Notes under the pieces: model-generated
The model's input: only the letters and a program-made list of their open reading frames with translations
What the model was told of the DNA's origin: nothing
Database searches by the model: none
Part shown: one piece after another, positions 33,657-40,459 of the stretch
How positions within the stretch are numbered: the first letter of the stretch is position 1
Layout of the letters: every line of letters begins with the position of its first letter
Translations under genes and position numbers: made by a program
NCBI RefSeq assembly: GCF_001187785.1
Contig: NZ_CP012154.1
Location: 3,611,203 to 3,675,202, forward strand
Direction: 5' to 3'
Source: Wenzhouxiangella marina
GTDB lineage: Bacteria > Pseudomonadota > Gammaproteobacteria > Xanthomonadales > Wenzhouxiangellaceae
DNA length: 64,000 nucleotides

Positions 33657-34040
33657 CTACTTCTGGAGGTTGAAATGGTAGAACCGGCGGGTAGTGCCCC
33701 CCAACGGTATCCAGTGCTCTGATGTGCCGACAAACGTCAGATGCACAGCCTCTTCCCCGACCCTAAAGGGTGGCTCTGCCAACCTAACCCCACCACAGAA
33801 CCACCCAGATTCATAAGAGATGAGAGGCTCATCAACATAGTGCTCGATCGAGGGGAAAACCTGTGCTGCGTCGAGCCTGGATTCAATATCGGGCATCGCC
33901 ACAGAATGAATAATGATCTCCTGTCGGTGAGTCATCAGGTTCTGAGCTGGAAGTGCAGCATCACTCAATCGATTTTGGGAGTTGTGTCCACAACCCGTTA
34001 GAAGGAGAGCTAGGACTGTCAGCGAGAGAGAGATTTTCAT
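33657..34040 (-). CDS. Cassette 14: small lipoprotein
   Basis: 127 residues with a lipobox (LALLLTGCGH), so an envelope lipoprotein. The mature region ends with EHWIPLGGTTRRFYHFNLQK and has one further Cys (WFCGGVRL). No family is recognised. As in the other cassettes, there is no promoter of its own that I can see, so expression should depend on the upstream array. Confidence 0.65.
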   Translation of the reverse strand: MKISLSLTVLALLLTGCGHNSQNRLSDAALPAQNLMTHRQEIIIHSVAMPDIESRLDAAQVFPSIEHYVDEPLISYESGWFCGGVRLAEPPFRVGEEAVHLTFVGTSEHWIPLGGTTRRFYHFNLQK

Positions 34041-34043
34041 GTC

Positions 34044-34127
34044 TTATAACGTCTTAGCTAAGCGGCGCGCGCAGCGCGTCCGATGGAGGCCCGCCAGGGC
34101 CGGAATGTCTTGAGCGGTTTGTTATAT
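34044..34127 (-). repeat. attC site 13
   Basis: Intact attC, from TTATAAC to GTTATAT, with the common centre GGCCCGCCAGGGCC. The TAA stop of the cassette gene lies inside its inner core site. Confidence 0.9.
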
Positions 34128-34409
34128 GGCGTCAAAGTCAAACTTTGCTGCATGAAATTCCAGTTTGTCTCCAGACTGCATCTCTACGAAGAATTTTCCT
34201 GGATCTGATCGAACAGAGTTAATCGATTCCGAAGGACCCCAAGATAAGTATCTCGGCATCTTCACTAAACTTACTTCTTGGAATGTGAGCGAACATGACC
34301 CCGAGGCAGATTGCATTTCCAAGCGACAGGTTCCTGCCTTCCAATCAATAATGACTTGTTTGAGAGTCGCATCATGCAGTGGCAATTTGTCAAACTCAGA
34401 TGAGGCCAA
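34122..34409 (-). CDS. Cassette 13: small conserved hypothetical protein
   Basis: 95 residues beginning MASSEFDKLPLHDATLKQVIIDW. The pattern LPLHDATL-x-x-V-x-x-DW-x-x-G occurs in a family of small soluble proteins that I recognise by pattern only, some found near integrons or polymorphic-toxin immunity genes. It is mostly beta. Function unknown. The stop codon is supplied by the attC core. Confidence 0.6.
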   Translation of the reverse strand: MASSEFDKLPLHDATLKQVIIDWKAGTCRLEMQSASGSCSLTFQEVSLVKMPRYLSWGPSESINSVRSDPGKFFVEMQSGDKLEFHAAKFDFDAI

Positions 34410-34426
34410 GGTCTTGTTTTCTCGCC

Positions 34427-34510
34427 TTATAACGTTCCAGCTAAGCGGCGCGCGTAGCGCGTCCGATGGAGGCCCGCCAGGGCCGGAATGTCTTGAGCGG
34501 TTTGTTATGC
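34427..34510 (-). repeat. attC site 12
   Basis: Intact attC, from TTATAAC to GTTATGC, with the centre GGCCCGCCAGGGCC; outer arm begins AACGTTCCAGCTAAG. Confidence 0.9.
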
Positions 34511-34512
34511 AC

Positions 34513-35046
34513 TCAGTTGCCCTCTAGGAGCTCCAATTCTTCGGAGGCGCGCATTGGCATAACCCAATCTACATACTCACTCTGGCGAATTATTCTGTCT
34601 CCGTCTAGGTAAACAAGATATCGGTAAGTTTCGGTAAATGGCTGAATTTTGTGGTGGTCCGGCAGACATCCTATACAGACGTTTACGATATCCTCTGGAC
34701 GCACACACTCGGTTCCGGAAGGACAGAACGGCTCCGAATCAAACTGCAGTCTTTGAGCAGAATTCGCCTCGTCATAATAGGCGACAAAAATTCCCTCATA
34801 GCCCCTATGTACTGCCTGAACTTCGAACTCCACGTAAACCCGGCGGAGTTCATGATCCTTCCAAATTTGGGTAGCGATCCCAGTGAAAATTGTGTCTGCG
34901 GTTGCTTGGGCTTCGGCCACTGCTGATTCTTGAAGAGCGCGACTTTCTAACTGATACTCGACAAGTTCCGGCAAAGTTTGAGGCCCAGTTCCGTAGGTGG
35001 GCAAGGCGGGAACCAGGGCGAAAATTGCCAGGGCTGCAGATCTCAT
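34513..35046 (-). CDS. Cassette 12: secreted protein, possibly TIMP/NTR-like
   Basis: 177 residues with a signal peptide (MRSAALAIFALVPALPTYG). The mature part has the order ADTIFTGIATQIW, YVEFEVQAVHRGYEG, Cys-rich FCPSGTECVRPEDIVNVCIGC and YRYLVYLDGDRII. An opening strand D-x-I/V-F-x-G, a middle V-x-x-x-x-G and a final Y-LVY-L-D-G strand recall NTR/TIMP-like OB-fold domains. The proteins at 36938 and 39831 share this outline. It is a weak fold-level guess. Confidence 0.55.
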   Translation of the reverse strand: MRSAALAIFALVPALPTYGTGPQTLPELVEYQLESRALQESAVAEAQATADTIFTGIATQIWKDHELRRVYVEFEVQAVHRGYEGIFVAYYDEANSAQRLQFDSEPFCPSGTECVRPEDIVNVCIGCLPDHHKIQPFTETYRYLVYLDGDRIIRQSEYVDWVMPMRASEELELLEGN

Positions 35047-35232
35047 GCGAATCCTTCAGTCTTAGGGTGCATAACGTCTTAGCTAAGCGGCGCGCGAAGC
35101 GCGTCCGACGGAGGCCCGCCAGGGCCGGAGTGTCTTGAGTGATGAAATGGACTCCTCCCGCGTTTTTACCGGCATCGCGATGTGCCAACATTCGGGTGCG
35201 TTTCGTTGAATGTCCCACGACAGGAGGAGTCC

Positions 35233-36273
35233 ATGAACCAGTCTACTCTCATCGCCGTCGATCTCGCAAAGGAGGTCTTCCAGGTCGCCCTCGCCAGAGC
35301 TCAGGGCAAGGCCTACGCCCATCACCGGCTGTCGCGAACCCGGTTCGAGGCATTCCTCGCCAAAGCCGATCGCTCCATCGTGTTGTTCGAGGCCTGCGGC
35401 AGCGCCCACTTCTGGTGCAGACAGGCTCGGGAGCTCGGGCATGAACCCATCATGCTCCCCGCCCAGTTCGTCAGAAAGTACCGACTGCGCAACAAGACCG
35501 ATCAGACCGACACCGAAGCCCTGCTCGATGCCTATCGAAGCGGGCGGGTTCATCCTGTCCCGGTCCGGTCCGTTGACCAGCAGCAGATCCAGCAGCTGCA
35601 TCGGGTTCGAGAGCAGTGGAAATCCACCCGTGTCGCTCGCATCAACGGACTTCGCGGATGCCTCCGGGAACTTGGCCATGCCATCCCGGCTGGACCCAAC
35701 GCGGCCAAACGCCACGCCCAGGCGATCATCGATCAGGAGGGCTTCCCCGCCGGCCTTCGCGCCGTATTCTCCGAACTGCTTCAGGAGATCACTGATCTGG
35801 AAGCCAAGATCACGCTCGCCGAGCAACAGATCCACGCCCTCACACGCGATAACGACGAGGTCTCCCTGCTTCAGCAGGTCCCGGGCGTCGGGCTGTTGAC
35901 CAGCACCGCACTCGTCGCCTGCGCCGGCTCGCCCGATCACTTCAAGTCCGGTCGACACTTCGCATCGTGGCTGGGGATCACACCGCTGGAATGCTCCAGT
36001 GGAAACAAGCGATGGCTGGGACGGATCACCAAGCGCGGCGACAAGTACCTCCGGATGCTGATCATCCATGGCGCTCGGTCGGCACTCTGTCGAGCCAAGA
36101 CCCTGGCCAAGGCCAGCAAACCCCTGAACCGACTCCAGCGCTGGGCGTTGCGACTCGAGCAACGGGTCGGCTTCAACAAGGCCACCGTTGCCCTGGCCAA
36201 CAAGATGGCTCGGATCTGCTGGGCGGTCTGGAAACAACGCGCCCCGTTCAACCCCGGTCCAGTCTTGAGCTGA
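35233..36273 (+). CDS. IS110-family (IS1111 group) transposase, copy 2
   Basis: 346 residues, identical to copy 3 and differing from copy 1 only by Ser instead of Gly in TLAKASKPLN. All DEDD and C-terminal serine motifs are intact, so the enzyme should be active. The start ATG and the AGGAGG before it lie within an inverted-repeat copy (see the finding on the 5' hairpin). A large antisense frame over this gene is a shadow. Confidence 0.93.
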   Translation: MNQSTLIAVDLAKEVFQVALARAQGKAYAHHRLSRTRFEAFLAKADRSIVLFEACGSAHFWCRQARELGHEPIMLPAQFVRKYRLRNKTDQTDTEALLDAYRSGRVHPVPVRSVDQQQIQQLHRVREQWKSTRVARINGLRGCLRELGHAIPAGPNAAKRHAQAIIDQEGFPAGLRAVFSELLQEITDLEAKITLAEQQIHALTRDNDEVSLLQQVPGVGLLTSTALVACAGSPDHFKSGRHFASWLGITPLECSSGNKRWLGRITKRGDKYLRMLIIHGARSALCRAKTLAKASKPLNRLQRWALRLEQRVGFNKATVALANKMARICWAVWKQRAPFNPGPVLS

Positions 36274-36528
36274 CCCGTCAATCATCCCTCTGCACCGTTT
36301 GCGAAGAGACCGAACGCTTCATGACACCACAGGTTGGACCGGTACCGCACAAGGCCGATAACAAGTTCGGCATAGCCAATGCCGCTTTGAGCGAATGGCC
36401 CGCGGTACGCGGAACTCATGATGGCCCGATCGAGGAATATCCGCGATCAACAAGAGGCCGAATATACGCTTGCAACGAATCCAACCTCATGCGTCGTTCA
36501 GTCTCGGGTTGCGGGAGGAGTCCATATA
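36274..36528 (+). ncRNA. Candidate seek/bridge RNA region, copy 2
   Basis: Same sequence, where compared, as in copy 1, including ATAACAA, TTGAGCG and ATATACG. Here the sequence at the right junction is ATATACGGTTTG, so the match of ATATACG stops exactly after the CG that begins the right target half. Confidence 0.45.
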
Positions 36529-36535
36529 CGGTTTG

Positions 36536-36859
36536 TTATGTAACACCTGAGTCTCTACCGCCCTGACTGAGATTCACCTTCCAGCCATAGAGGTAGGAAG
36601 CCGGCCAGACCAGAACGCTAACTAAGGCCCAGATTCTGTTTCCACTTCTAACGGCATGGGAAGCTGATGCTAAAACTTGGAGGAGGACTGAGATAATGGC
36701 AAGCGTCAATCCGGAAAGTTCGAGCCAGTTCATCTCTGCACTGGAAATAAAGCGGTCGGAAAATCTTGGATCGTTGTGAAAGCGCAAACCAAGAACAATG
36801 AACGCGAAAAAGCCAGACGTAGTTACTAGTAGGAATTTTCTCCGCTCTATCAGAGGCAT
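36536..36859 (-). CDS. Cassette 11: small membrane protein (duplicate of cassette 7)
   Basis: 107 residues with three membrane helices (FLLVTTSGFFAFIVLGL, ELSGLTLAIISVLLQVLASA, IWALVSVLVWPASYLYGW). The protein is identical to the one at 38380-38703. No family is recognised. The cassette, including its attC, appears twice in the array, and only this copy has an IS in the attC, so the duplication is older than this IS insertion or happened by re-integration of an uninterrupted copy. Confidence 0.65.
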   Translation of the reverse strand: MPLIERRKFLLVTTSGFFAFIVLGLRFHNDPRFSDRFISSAEMNWLELSGLTLAIISVLLQVLASASHAVRSGNRIWALVSVLVWPASYLYGWKVNLSQGGRDSGVT

Positions 36860-36862
36860 GTT

Positions 36863-36943
36863 ACATAACGTCTTAGCTAAGCGGCGCGCTTTAGCGCGTC
36901 CCAGTGGAGGCGAAGCCGGAGCGGCTTGAGCGGTTTGTTATAT
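36863..36943 (-). repeat. attC site 10
   Basis: Intact attC, from ACATAAC to GTTATAT. It has an altered centre (CCAGTGGAGGCGAAGCCGG) and reads GCGGCTTGAGCGG instead of TGTCTTGAGCGG. Confidence 0.88.
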
Positions 36944-37375
36944 GTCATCAGCAAAACTACGAAGCTTCTCTATTTCAGGAGCGACTTCGGAGCCTTCGAC
37001 ATTAAAGTAGCCCCAAGAACCATCTGGCATAGTCACAAAGAGGCCATCTTTGAGAAACACCACATATTCAAGGCCTGTGAGTAAACCGAGCATGCAGTTG
37101 CCAGGCGCAAAAGGATACTCTTTAACCAAACCTATATGAGGATTCTCGCCCTTAAAAGATTCAAGTAATTGGTAAGTTGCATAAACCACTTCCCGGGACT
37201 CACCTTCGATATCTTCCTGTCTTAATTCAGTAGCGATAATCTTTGCTCTAAAGACACGATCAGCCCTTTCGAATGTTTCCAACGACGTGGGTCGTGAAAA
37301 TGAACATGCAAATGCATCCGAGTATTGAGCGGCAAGGAAAACCAGGACGAACAGCGTGATCAATATCTTGTACAT
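36938..37375 (-). CDS. Cassette 10: secreted protein, possibly TIMP/NTR-like
   Basis: 145 residues. A signal peptide (ILITLFVLVFLAAQYSDAFA) is followed directly by mature CSFSRPTSLETFERADRVFRAKIIATE. A Cys at the very start of the mature protein, then the AD-x-VF-x-A-K-I strand, VYATYQLLESFKG, FAPGNCMLGLLTGLEYVVFLKDG, matches the outline of bacterial TIMP/NTR-like proteins. The same outline is seen in cassettes 4 and 12. Target unknown. Confidence 0.6.
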   Translation of the reverse strand: MYKILITLFVLVFLAAQYSDAFACSFSRPTSLETFERADRVFRAKIIATELRQEDIEGESREVVYATYQLLESFKGENPHIGLVKEYPFAPGNCMLGLLTGLEYVVFLKDGLFVTMPDGSWGYFNVEGSEVAPEIEKLRSFADDI

Positions 37376-37457
37376 ATAACGTCTTAGCTAAGCGGCGCGC
37401 GCAGCGCGTCCGATGGAGGCCCGCCAGGGCCGGAATGTCTTGAGCGGTTTGTTATGC
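37374..37457 (-). repeat. attC site 9
   Basis: Intact attC, from ATATAAC to GTTATGC, with centre GGCCCGCCAGGGCC. Confidence 0.9.
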
Positions 37458-37835
37458 GCCACTGCTCCGATACCGACGGAATGCAACCAAATAGGGTGAG
37501 CCAAATAGGATCAGAACCGCCAGTAGCCAGGCAGCTGCTAGTCCGCCGTAGCCCTCAAGCCAAAGAGCAAAGCTCAGTATCAGGATTGGAAAAATGCCAA
37601 AAAGCTTTCTTCTTAGACAGAGGAATGCGCCACCAGCTACCGAAAGCCAAACAAGAGTTGCGGCAACGGCGTTAGAGACGCTTCCTTCGAATCTTGGTGA
37701 ATCCGCAAAGAGTAAGTAGAAGATCGGACTTGCTACTGCCAGTAGTCCGGCTAGGCCAACAAGCAACTGCGCGAACCAATCAGATATAGCGAATAGTACT
37801 TTTGCCACTGAACTCACCTGATTCTTTGCGCGCAT
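37452..37835 (-). CDS. Cassette 9: small membrane protein
   Basis: 127 residues with four membrane helices (FAQLLVGLAGLLAVASPIFYLLF, AVAATLVWLSVAGGAFLCL, FGIFPILILSFALWL, GLAAAWLLAVLILFGSPYLV). No family is recognised. Start ATG 37835 lies within the core site of the next attC (GCATAAC), so translation probably relies on sequence provided by whatever cassette lies upstream. Confidence 0.6.
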   Translation of the reverse strand: MRAKNQVSSVAKVLFAISDWFAQLLVGLAGLLAVASPIFYLLFADSPRFEGSVSNAVAATLVWLSVAGGAFLCLRRKLFGIFPILILSFALWLEGYGGLAAAWLLAVLILFGSPYLVAFRRYRSSGA

Positions 37836-37914
37836 AACGTTCTAGCTAAGCGGCGCGCGTAGCGCGTCCGATGGAGGCCCGTAGGGCCGGAATGTCTTGA
37901 GCGGTTTGTTAAGG
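37832..37914 (-). repeat. attC site 8
   Basis: Intact attC, from GCATAAC to GTTAAGG, with centre GGCCCGTAGGGCC. Confidence 0.9.
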
Positions 37915-38295
37915 TTTTTTGCTCTTTGCACTGCCTTTTCCCTTATGCTCAGTCAGTGGTTCCTCAACACTTTTTAGGATTTTTTCAGTCTTTGGATCCA
38001 CTACTACTTTCACGTACACATTATCGTGATGGTTCACTTCTTGATAAATCTTCACGAAGCGCTCCAGGCTATAACTCCAAGAATCGCCTTGCTTGATTTC
38101 TCGGACACGTCCTTTCTTCTTTGAAACTCCCGCCCTAGTTTCTTTTGTTGAGATTAACAACCCGGCTATGGAGCTGCCAGGCGCGCCGGCCAATATCCAC
38201 TTGTACGTGAAACCACAGTTTTGGCATTGGATTTCCGCTGACTCTACTCCATCAGGGACAGGCCTAATCGAATCACATTTCGGGCAGCTGGGCAC
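37909..38295 (-). CDS. Cassette 8: zinc-ribbon protein
   Basis: 128 residues. The N-terminus SCPKCDSIRPVPDGVESAEIQCQNCG holds two Cys-x2-Cys pairs, a zinc ribbon. After it comes a beta-rich domain (SWSYSLERFVKIYQEV, VYVKVVVDPKTEKILKSVEEPL) and a Lys-rich tail (HKGKGSAKSKKP). It is cytoplasmic, with a possible nucleic-acid role suggested only by ribbon and basic tail. Confidence 0.65.
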   Translation of the reverse strand: MPSCPKCDSIRPVPDGVESAEIQCQNCGFTYKWILAGAPGSSIAGLLISTKETRAGVSKKKGRVREIKQGDSWSYSLERFVKIYQEVNHHDNVYVKVVVDPKTEKILKSVEEPLTEHKGKGSAKSKKP

Positions 38296-38301
38296 CTAAA
38301 A

Positions 38302-38385
38302 CCTTAACGTCTTAGCTAAGCGGCGCGCGAAGCGCGTCCGACGGAGGCCCGCCAGGGCCGGAGTGTCTTGAGCGGTTTGTTATGT
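38302..38385 (-). repeat. attC site 7
   Basis: Intact attC, from CCTTAAC to GTTATGT. Identical in its arms and centre to the IS-split attC site 11. Confidence 0.9.
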
Positions 38386-38703
38386 AACACCTGAGTCTCT
38401 ACCGCCCTGACTGAGATTCACCTTCCAGCCATAGAGGTAGGAAGCCGGCCAGACCAGAACGCTAACTAAGGCCCAGATTCTGTTTCCACTTCTAACGGCA
38501 TGGGAAGCTGATGCTAAAACTTGGAGGAGGACTGAGATAATGGCAAGCGTCAATCCGGAAAGTTCGAGCCAGTTCATCTCTGCACTGGAAATAAAGCGGT
38601 CGGAAAATCTTGGATCGTTGTGAAAGCGCAAACCAAGAACAATGAACGCGAAAAAGCCAGACGTAGTTACTAGTAGGAATTTTCTCCGCTCTATCAGAGG
38701 CAT
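38380..38703 (-). CDS. Cassette 7: small membrane protein (duplicate of cassette 11)
   Basis: 107 residues, identical in sequence to the protein at 36536-36859, with three membrane helices and basic ends. The identical coding and attC sequence shows recent duplication within the array, about 1.8 kb apart with three different cassettes between. The uninterrupted attC makes this copy the likely mobile one. Confidence 0.65.
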   Translation of the reverse strand: MPLIERRKFLLVTTSGFFAFIVLGLRFHNDPRFSDRFISSAEMNWLELSGLTLAIISVLLQVLASASHAVRSGNRIWALVSVLVWPASYLYGWKVNLSQGGRDSGVT

Positions 38704-38706
38704 GTT

Positions 38707-38841
38707 ACATAACGCCCAGGTAAGCGGCGTTCAGTACGGAGCGACTGATCGGGCAAAAATGGCGAAGCCATGCCCGAGCAGGCGCGGAGTGCTGAACGTC
38801 CGAGTGAGCCGCAGGCGAATGACTTGACCGCCTTGTTAGGG
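38707..38841 (-). repeat. attC site 6, long and atypical (135 bp)
   Basis: From ACATAAC to GTTAGGG. The outer arm (GCCCAGGTAAGCGGCGTTCAG) and inner arm (CTGAACGTCC...CGCAGGCGAATGACTTG) differ from every other site in the array, and the loop holds the stem GGCAAAAATGGCGAAGCCATGCC. This site was evidently acquired from an integron with another attC family, together with its cassette. Confidence 0.85.
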
Positions 38842-39441
38842 CTGACTGATCGGCGGCTTGTAACTGACATTCTCATTCTCAACGACGATCAGTTTCTGCT
38901 TCTTCATCTGCTCGATAATTGCGTCCAGCTCGCTTTCTTCGAGCTTTTTCAGAAACAACGCGTTGATGGTGTTGGATAGTGTTTTAACTTTGCGCGGCCT
39001 TGAGTGCCCACGTGCAGCCAAGCTCTTGACGATTGCCTCGATTTTTTCTGCAACCGACGTGGCATTGGAAATCCTTAACAGCGGTATTTCAGCAAGCTCC
39101 TTTTCGCGTTGAGCGAGAATCTTCCTCTCCTTGAGATGCTTGATCAGAGGATCAAACCCGGTATCTCTTGAGATGATGTGGAAGTAAGCATTCGGATCCT
39201 TTTCGGCCAATTGGCCAACATAGAACGCTATATGAAAATCGAGAGCATTCGGCCCGTTGCCTCCAATTTTCACGTACTCCGCGTTGCTGCCAAGGGCTTG
39301 CAGAGCGGACGCGAGTTCAAAGGGGATTTTTGCTTGATTTGCTCCAACGAAAACAACGACCTTGAACTCGTGACCTTTAAGCACTTCCAGGCTTTTCGGC
39401 TGGACATTCTCGTAGTCGATCAGGACGTAATTGTTCTTCAA
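38836..39441 (-). CDS. Cassette 6: NYN/PIN-domain protein
   Basis: 201 residues. The NYN (PIN-like RNase) domain covers about residues 1-120: NNYVLIDYENVQPKSLEVL with the first Asp, GNGPNALDFHIAFYVGQLA with the second, and FHIISRDTGFDPLIKHL with the third acidic site. A helical C-terminal domain (ALFLKKLEESELDAIIEQMKKQKLIVVEN) follows, winged-helix-like. It is probably an RNase acting on RNA. No antitoxin partner is seen in the cassette. Confidence 0.8.
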   Translation of the reverse strand: MKNNYVLIDYENVQPKSLEVLKGHEFKVVVFVGANQAKIPFELASALQALGSNAEYVKIGGNGPNALDFHIAFYVGQLAEKDPNAYFHIISRDTGFDPLIKHLKERKILAQREKELAEIPLLRISNATSVAEKIEAIVKSLAARGHSRPRKVKTLSNTINALFLKKLEESELDAIIEQMKKQKLIVVENENVSYKPPISQP

Positions 39442-39460
39442 TTGCTCAGTCCTTTTCTGG

Positions 39461-39522
39461 CCCTAACTATTCAGCCAAGCTGCCGAGCGTCAGCTCGGTC
39501 AGTCTTCGGCGGGCAGTTATTT
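39461..39522 (-). repeat. attC site 5, short (about 60 bp), copy A
   Basis: From CCCTAAC to GTTATTT, with the arms CAGCCAAGCTGCC / GGCGGGCAG and the centre GAGCGTCAGCTCGGTC. Much shorter than the array consensus and the same as attC site 1; it belongs to a gene-less cassette. Confidence 0.8.
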
Positions 39523-39764
39523 TGAGCTTTGGGTGGGTCGTCATAAGCAAGCTATTACTCCCTGGATGCCAGAAGTGCTCCGCAGCGACTGGGGATCGCC
39601 ACCGAAACTAACAGACATCGCTGTTCGTCCAGCTAACTCCGTTATCTGAGCGAACAGCGATGTCTGTTAATTTGATCGTGTCGCTGTCCGCAGTCAATCG
39701 GTAATCCGCGCTTCTCTACGTAGGAAATCGACTCGGGCTTCTCCCACCCAAAGGTCACAATAAC
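39464..39764 (-). other. Cassette 5: gene-less cassette with nested inverted repeats, copy A
   Basis: A 301-bp cassette with no gene that I can support. After the short attC (39461-39522) the body has terminal inverted repeats of 22 bases (39516-39537 and 39743-39764; 20 of 22 match, GTTATTTTGAGCTTTGGGTG at the left) and a perfect internal 19-bp inverted repeat (39609-39627 and 39651-39669; arm TAACAGACATCGCTGTTCG) around a 23-base loop. The same unit recurs at 42901-43201 with one base change seen. Confidence 0.75.
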
Positions 39765-39840
39765 GTTTTAGCTAAGCGGCGCGCGCAGCGCGTCCGATGG
39801 AGGCCCGCAGGGCCGGAATGTCTTGAGCGGTTAGTTATGT
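39758..39840 (-). repeat. attC site 4
   Basis: Intact attC, from CAATAAC to GTTATGT. It reads AACGTTTTAGC at the outer arm and CGGTTAGTTATG where most sites have CGGTTTGTTATG. Confidence 0.9.
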
Positions 39841-40286
39841 ACGTGCCGGATTAGGCCACCCCTGACGGTAAAGGTCACGGGACCAAGATTTTCAATAATC
39901 TCCTGAGAGCTCTCAGCACGCCACCACGTCTGGCGGTGTCGTCCAAGTGCAACTAGATACCTATCACCAACGATCAGTCTCTCAGTAGGACAAGTGCTCA
40001 AGGGGTATCTGATTGTCTGAATAGGATTTCGCAATGGGGTGCTCCAGCCCATAGTTGCCTCAAAAACCAGATGATGCGCTACGACTCTCCCCTCACCCTC
40101 GGGGCCCTCCAGTATAGGCGCCGTCTCCTTCAGCCGGCCTATAAACTGGGTTTCAGAGGATTGGAGAATGTACTGAGCTACTTCCGCTGGTCTAGAGCTG
40201 AAATTGAACTCGGGCTCGGCGATGCTACAAGCTAGGCTTGAAAAGGAGGTCGCGATCGCGGCTATTGCTAAGAGAACTCGATTCAC
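39831..40286 (-). CDS. Cassette 4: secreted protein, possibly TIMP/NTR-like
   Basis: 151 residues with a signal peptide (MNRVLLAIAAIATSFSSLA) and mature start CSIAEPEFNFSSRPAEVAQ. As in cassette 10 the first mature residue is Cys. Then come TQFIGRLKETAPIL, HHLVFEATMGWSTPL, LSTCPTERLIVGDRYLVALGRH, the beta-strand order expected of an NTR/TIMP-like fold. Its TAA stop comes from the attC core region. The fold call is tentative, because only pattern and Cys placement support it. Confidence 0.55.
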   Translation of the reverse strand: MNRVLLAIAAIATSFSSLACSIAEPEFNFSSRPAEVAQYILQSSETQFIGRLKETAPILEGPEGEGRVVAHHLVFEATMGWSTPLRNPIQTIRYPLSTCPTERLIVGDRYLVALGRHRQTWWRAESSQEIIENLGPVTFTVRGGLIRHVHN

Positions 40287-40459
40287 TTCACAAAGTACAT
40301 AACGTTCTAGCTAAGCGGCGCGCGCAGCGCGTCCGATGGAGGCCCGCAGGGCCGGAATGTCTTGAGTGATGAAATGGACTCCTCCCGCGTTTTTACCGGC
40401 ATCGCGATGTGCCAACATTCGGGTGCGTTTCGTTGAATGTCCCACGACAGGAGGAGTCC

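Larger units (their letters stand above)
35140..36528 (+). mobile_element. IS1111-attC group element, copy 2 (1389 bp)
   Basis: Same length, ends and orientation as copy 1, inserted at the same point of its attC (after TCTTGAG). Inverted repeats lie at 35147-35161 and 36511-36525. At the five positions where copy 1 differs, copies 2 and 3 agree, so these two are closest relatives. Transposase at 35233-36273. Confidence 0.93.
35069..36541 (-). repeat. attC site 11, interrupted by IS copy 2
   Basis: Left part 35069-35139 and right part 36529-36541 (CGGTTTGTTATGT) flank the IS. The left part (GCGCGCGAAGCGCGTCCGACGG, then the CCGGAGTGTCTTGAG end) is identical to attC site 7 at 38302-38385, which belongs to an identical cassette without an IS. 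Confidence 0.92.

Noticed and set aside
35083..36285. 400-codon antisense frame over the transposase (also over copies 1 and 3)
   Set aside because: It exactly mirrors the transposase gene, has no ribosome-binding site and no recognisable domain; GC-rich codon structure keeps it open.
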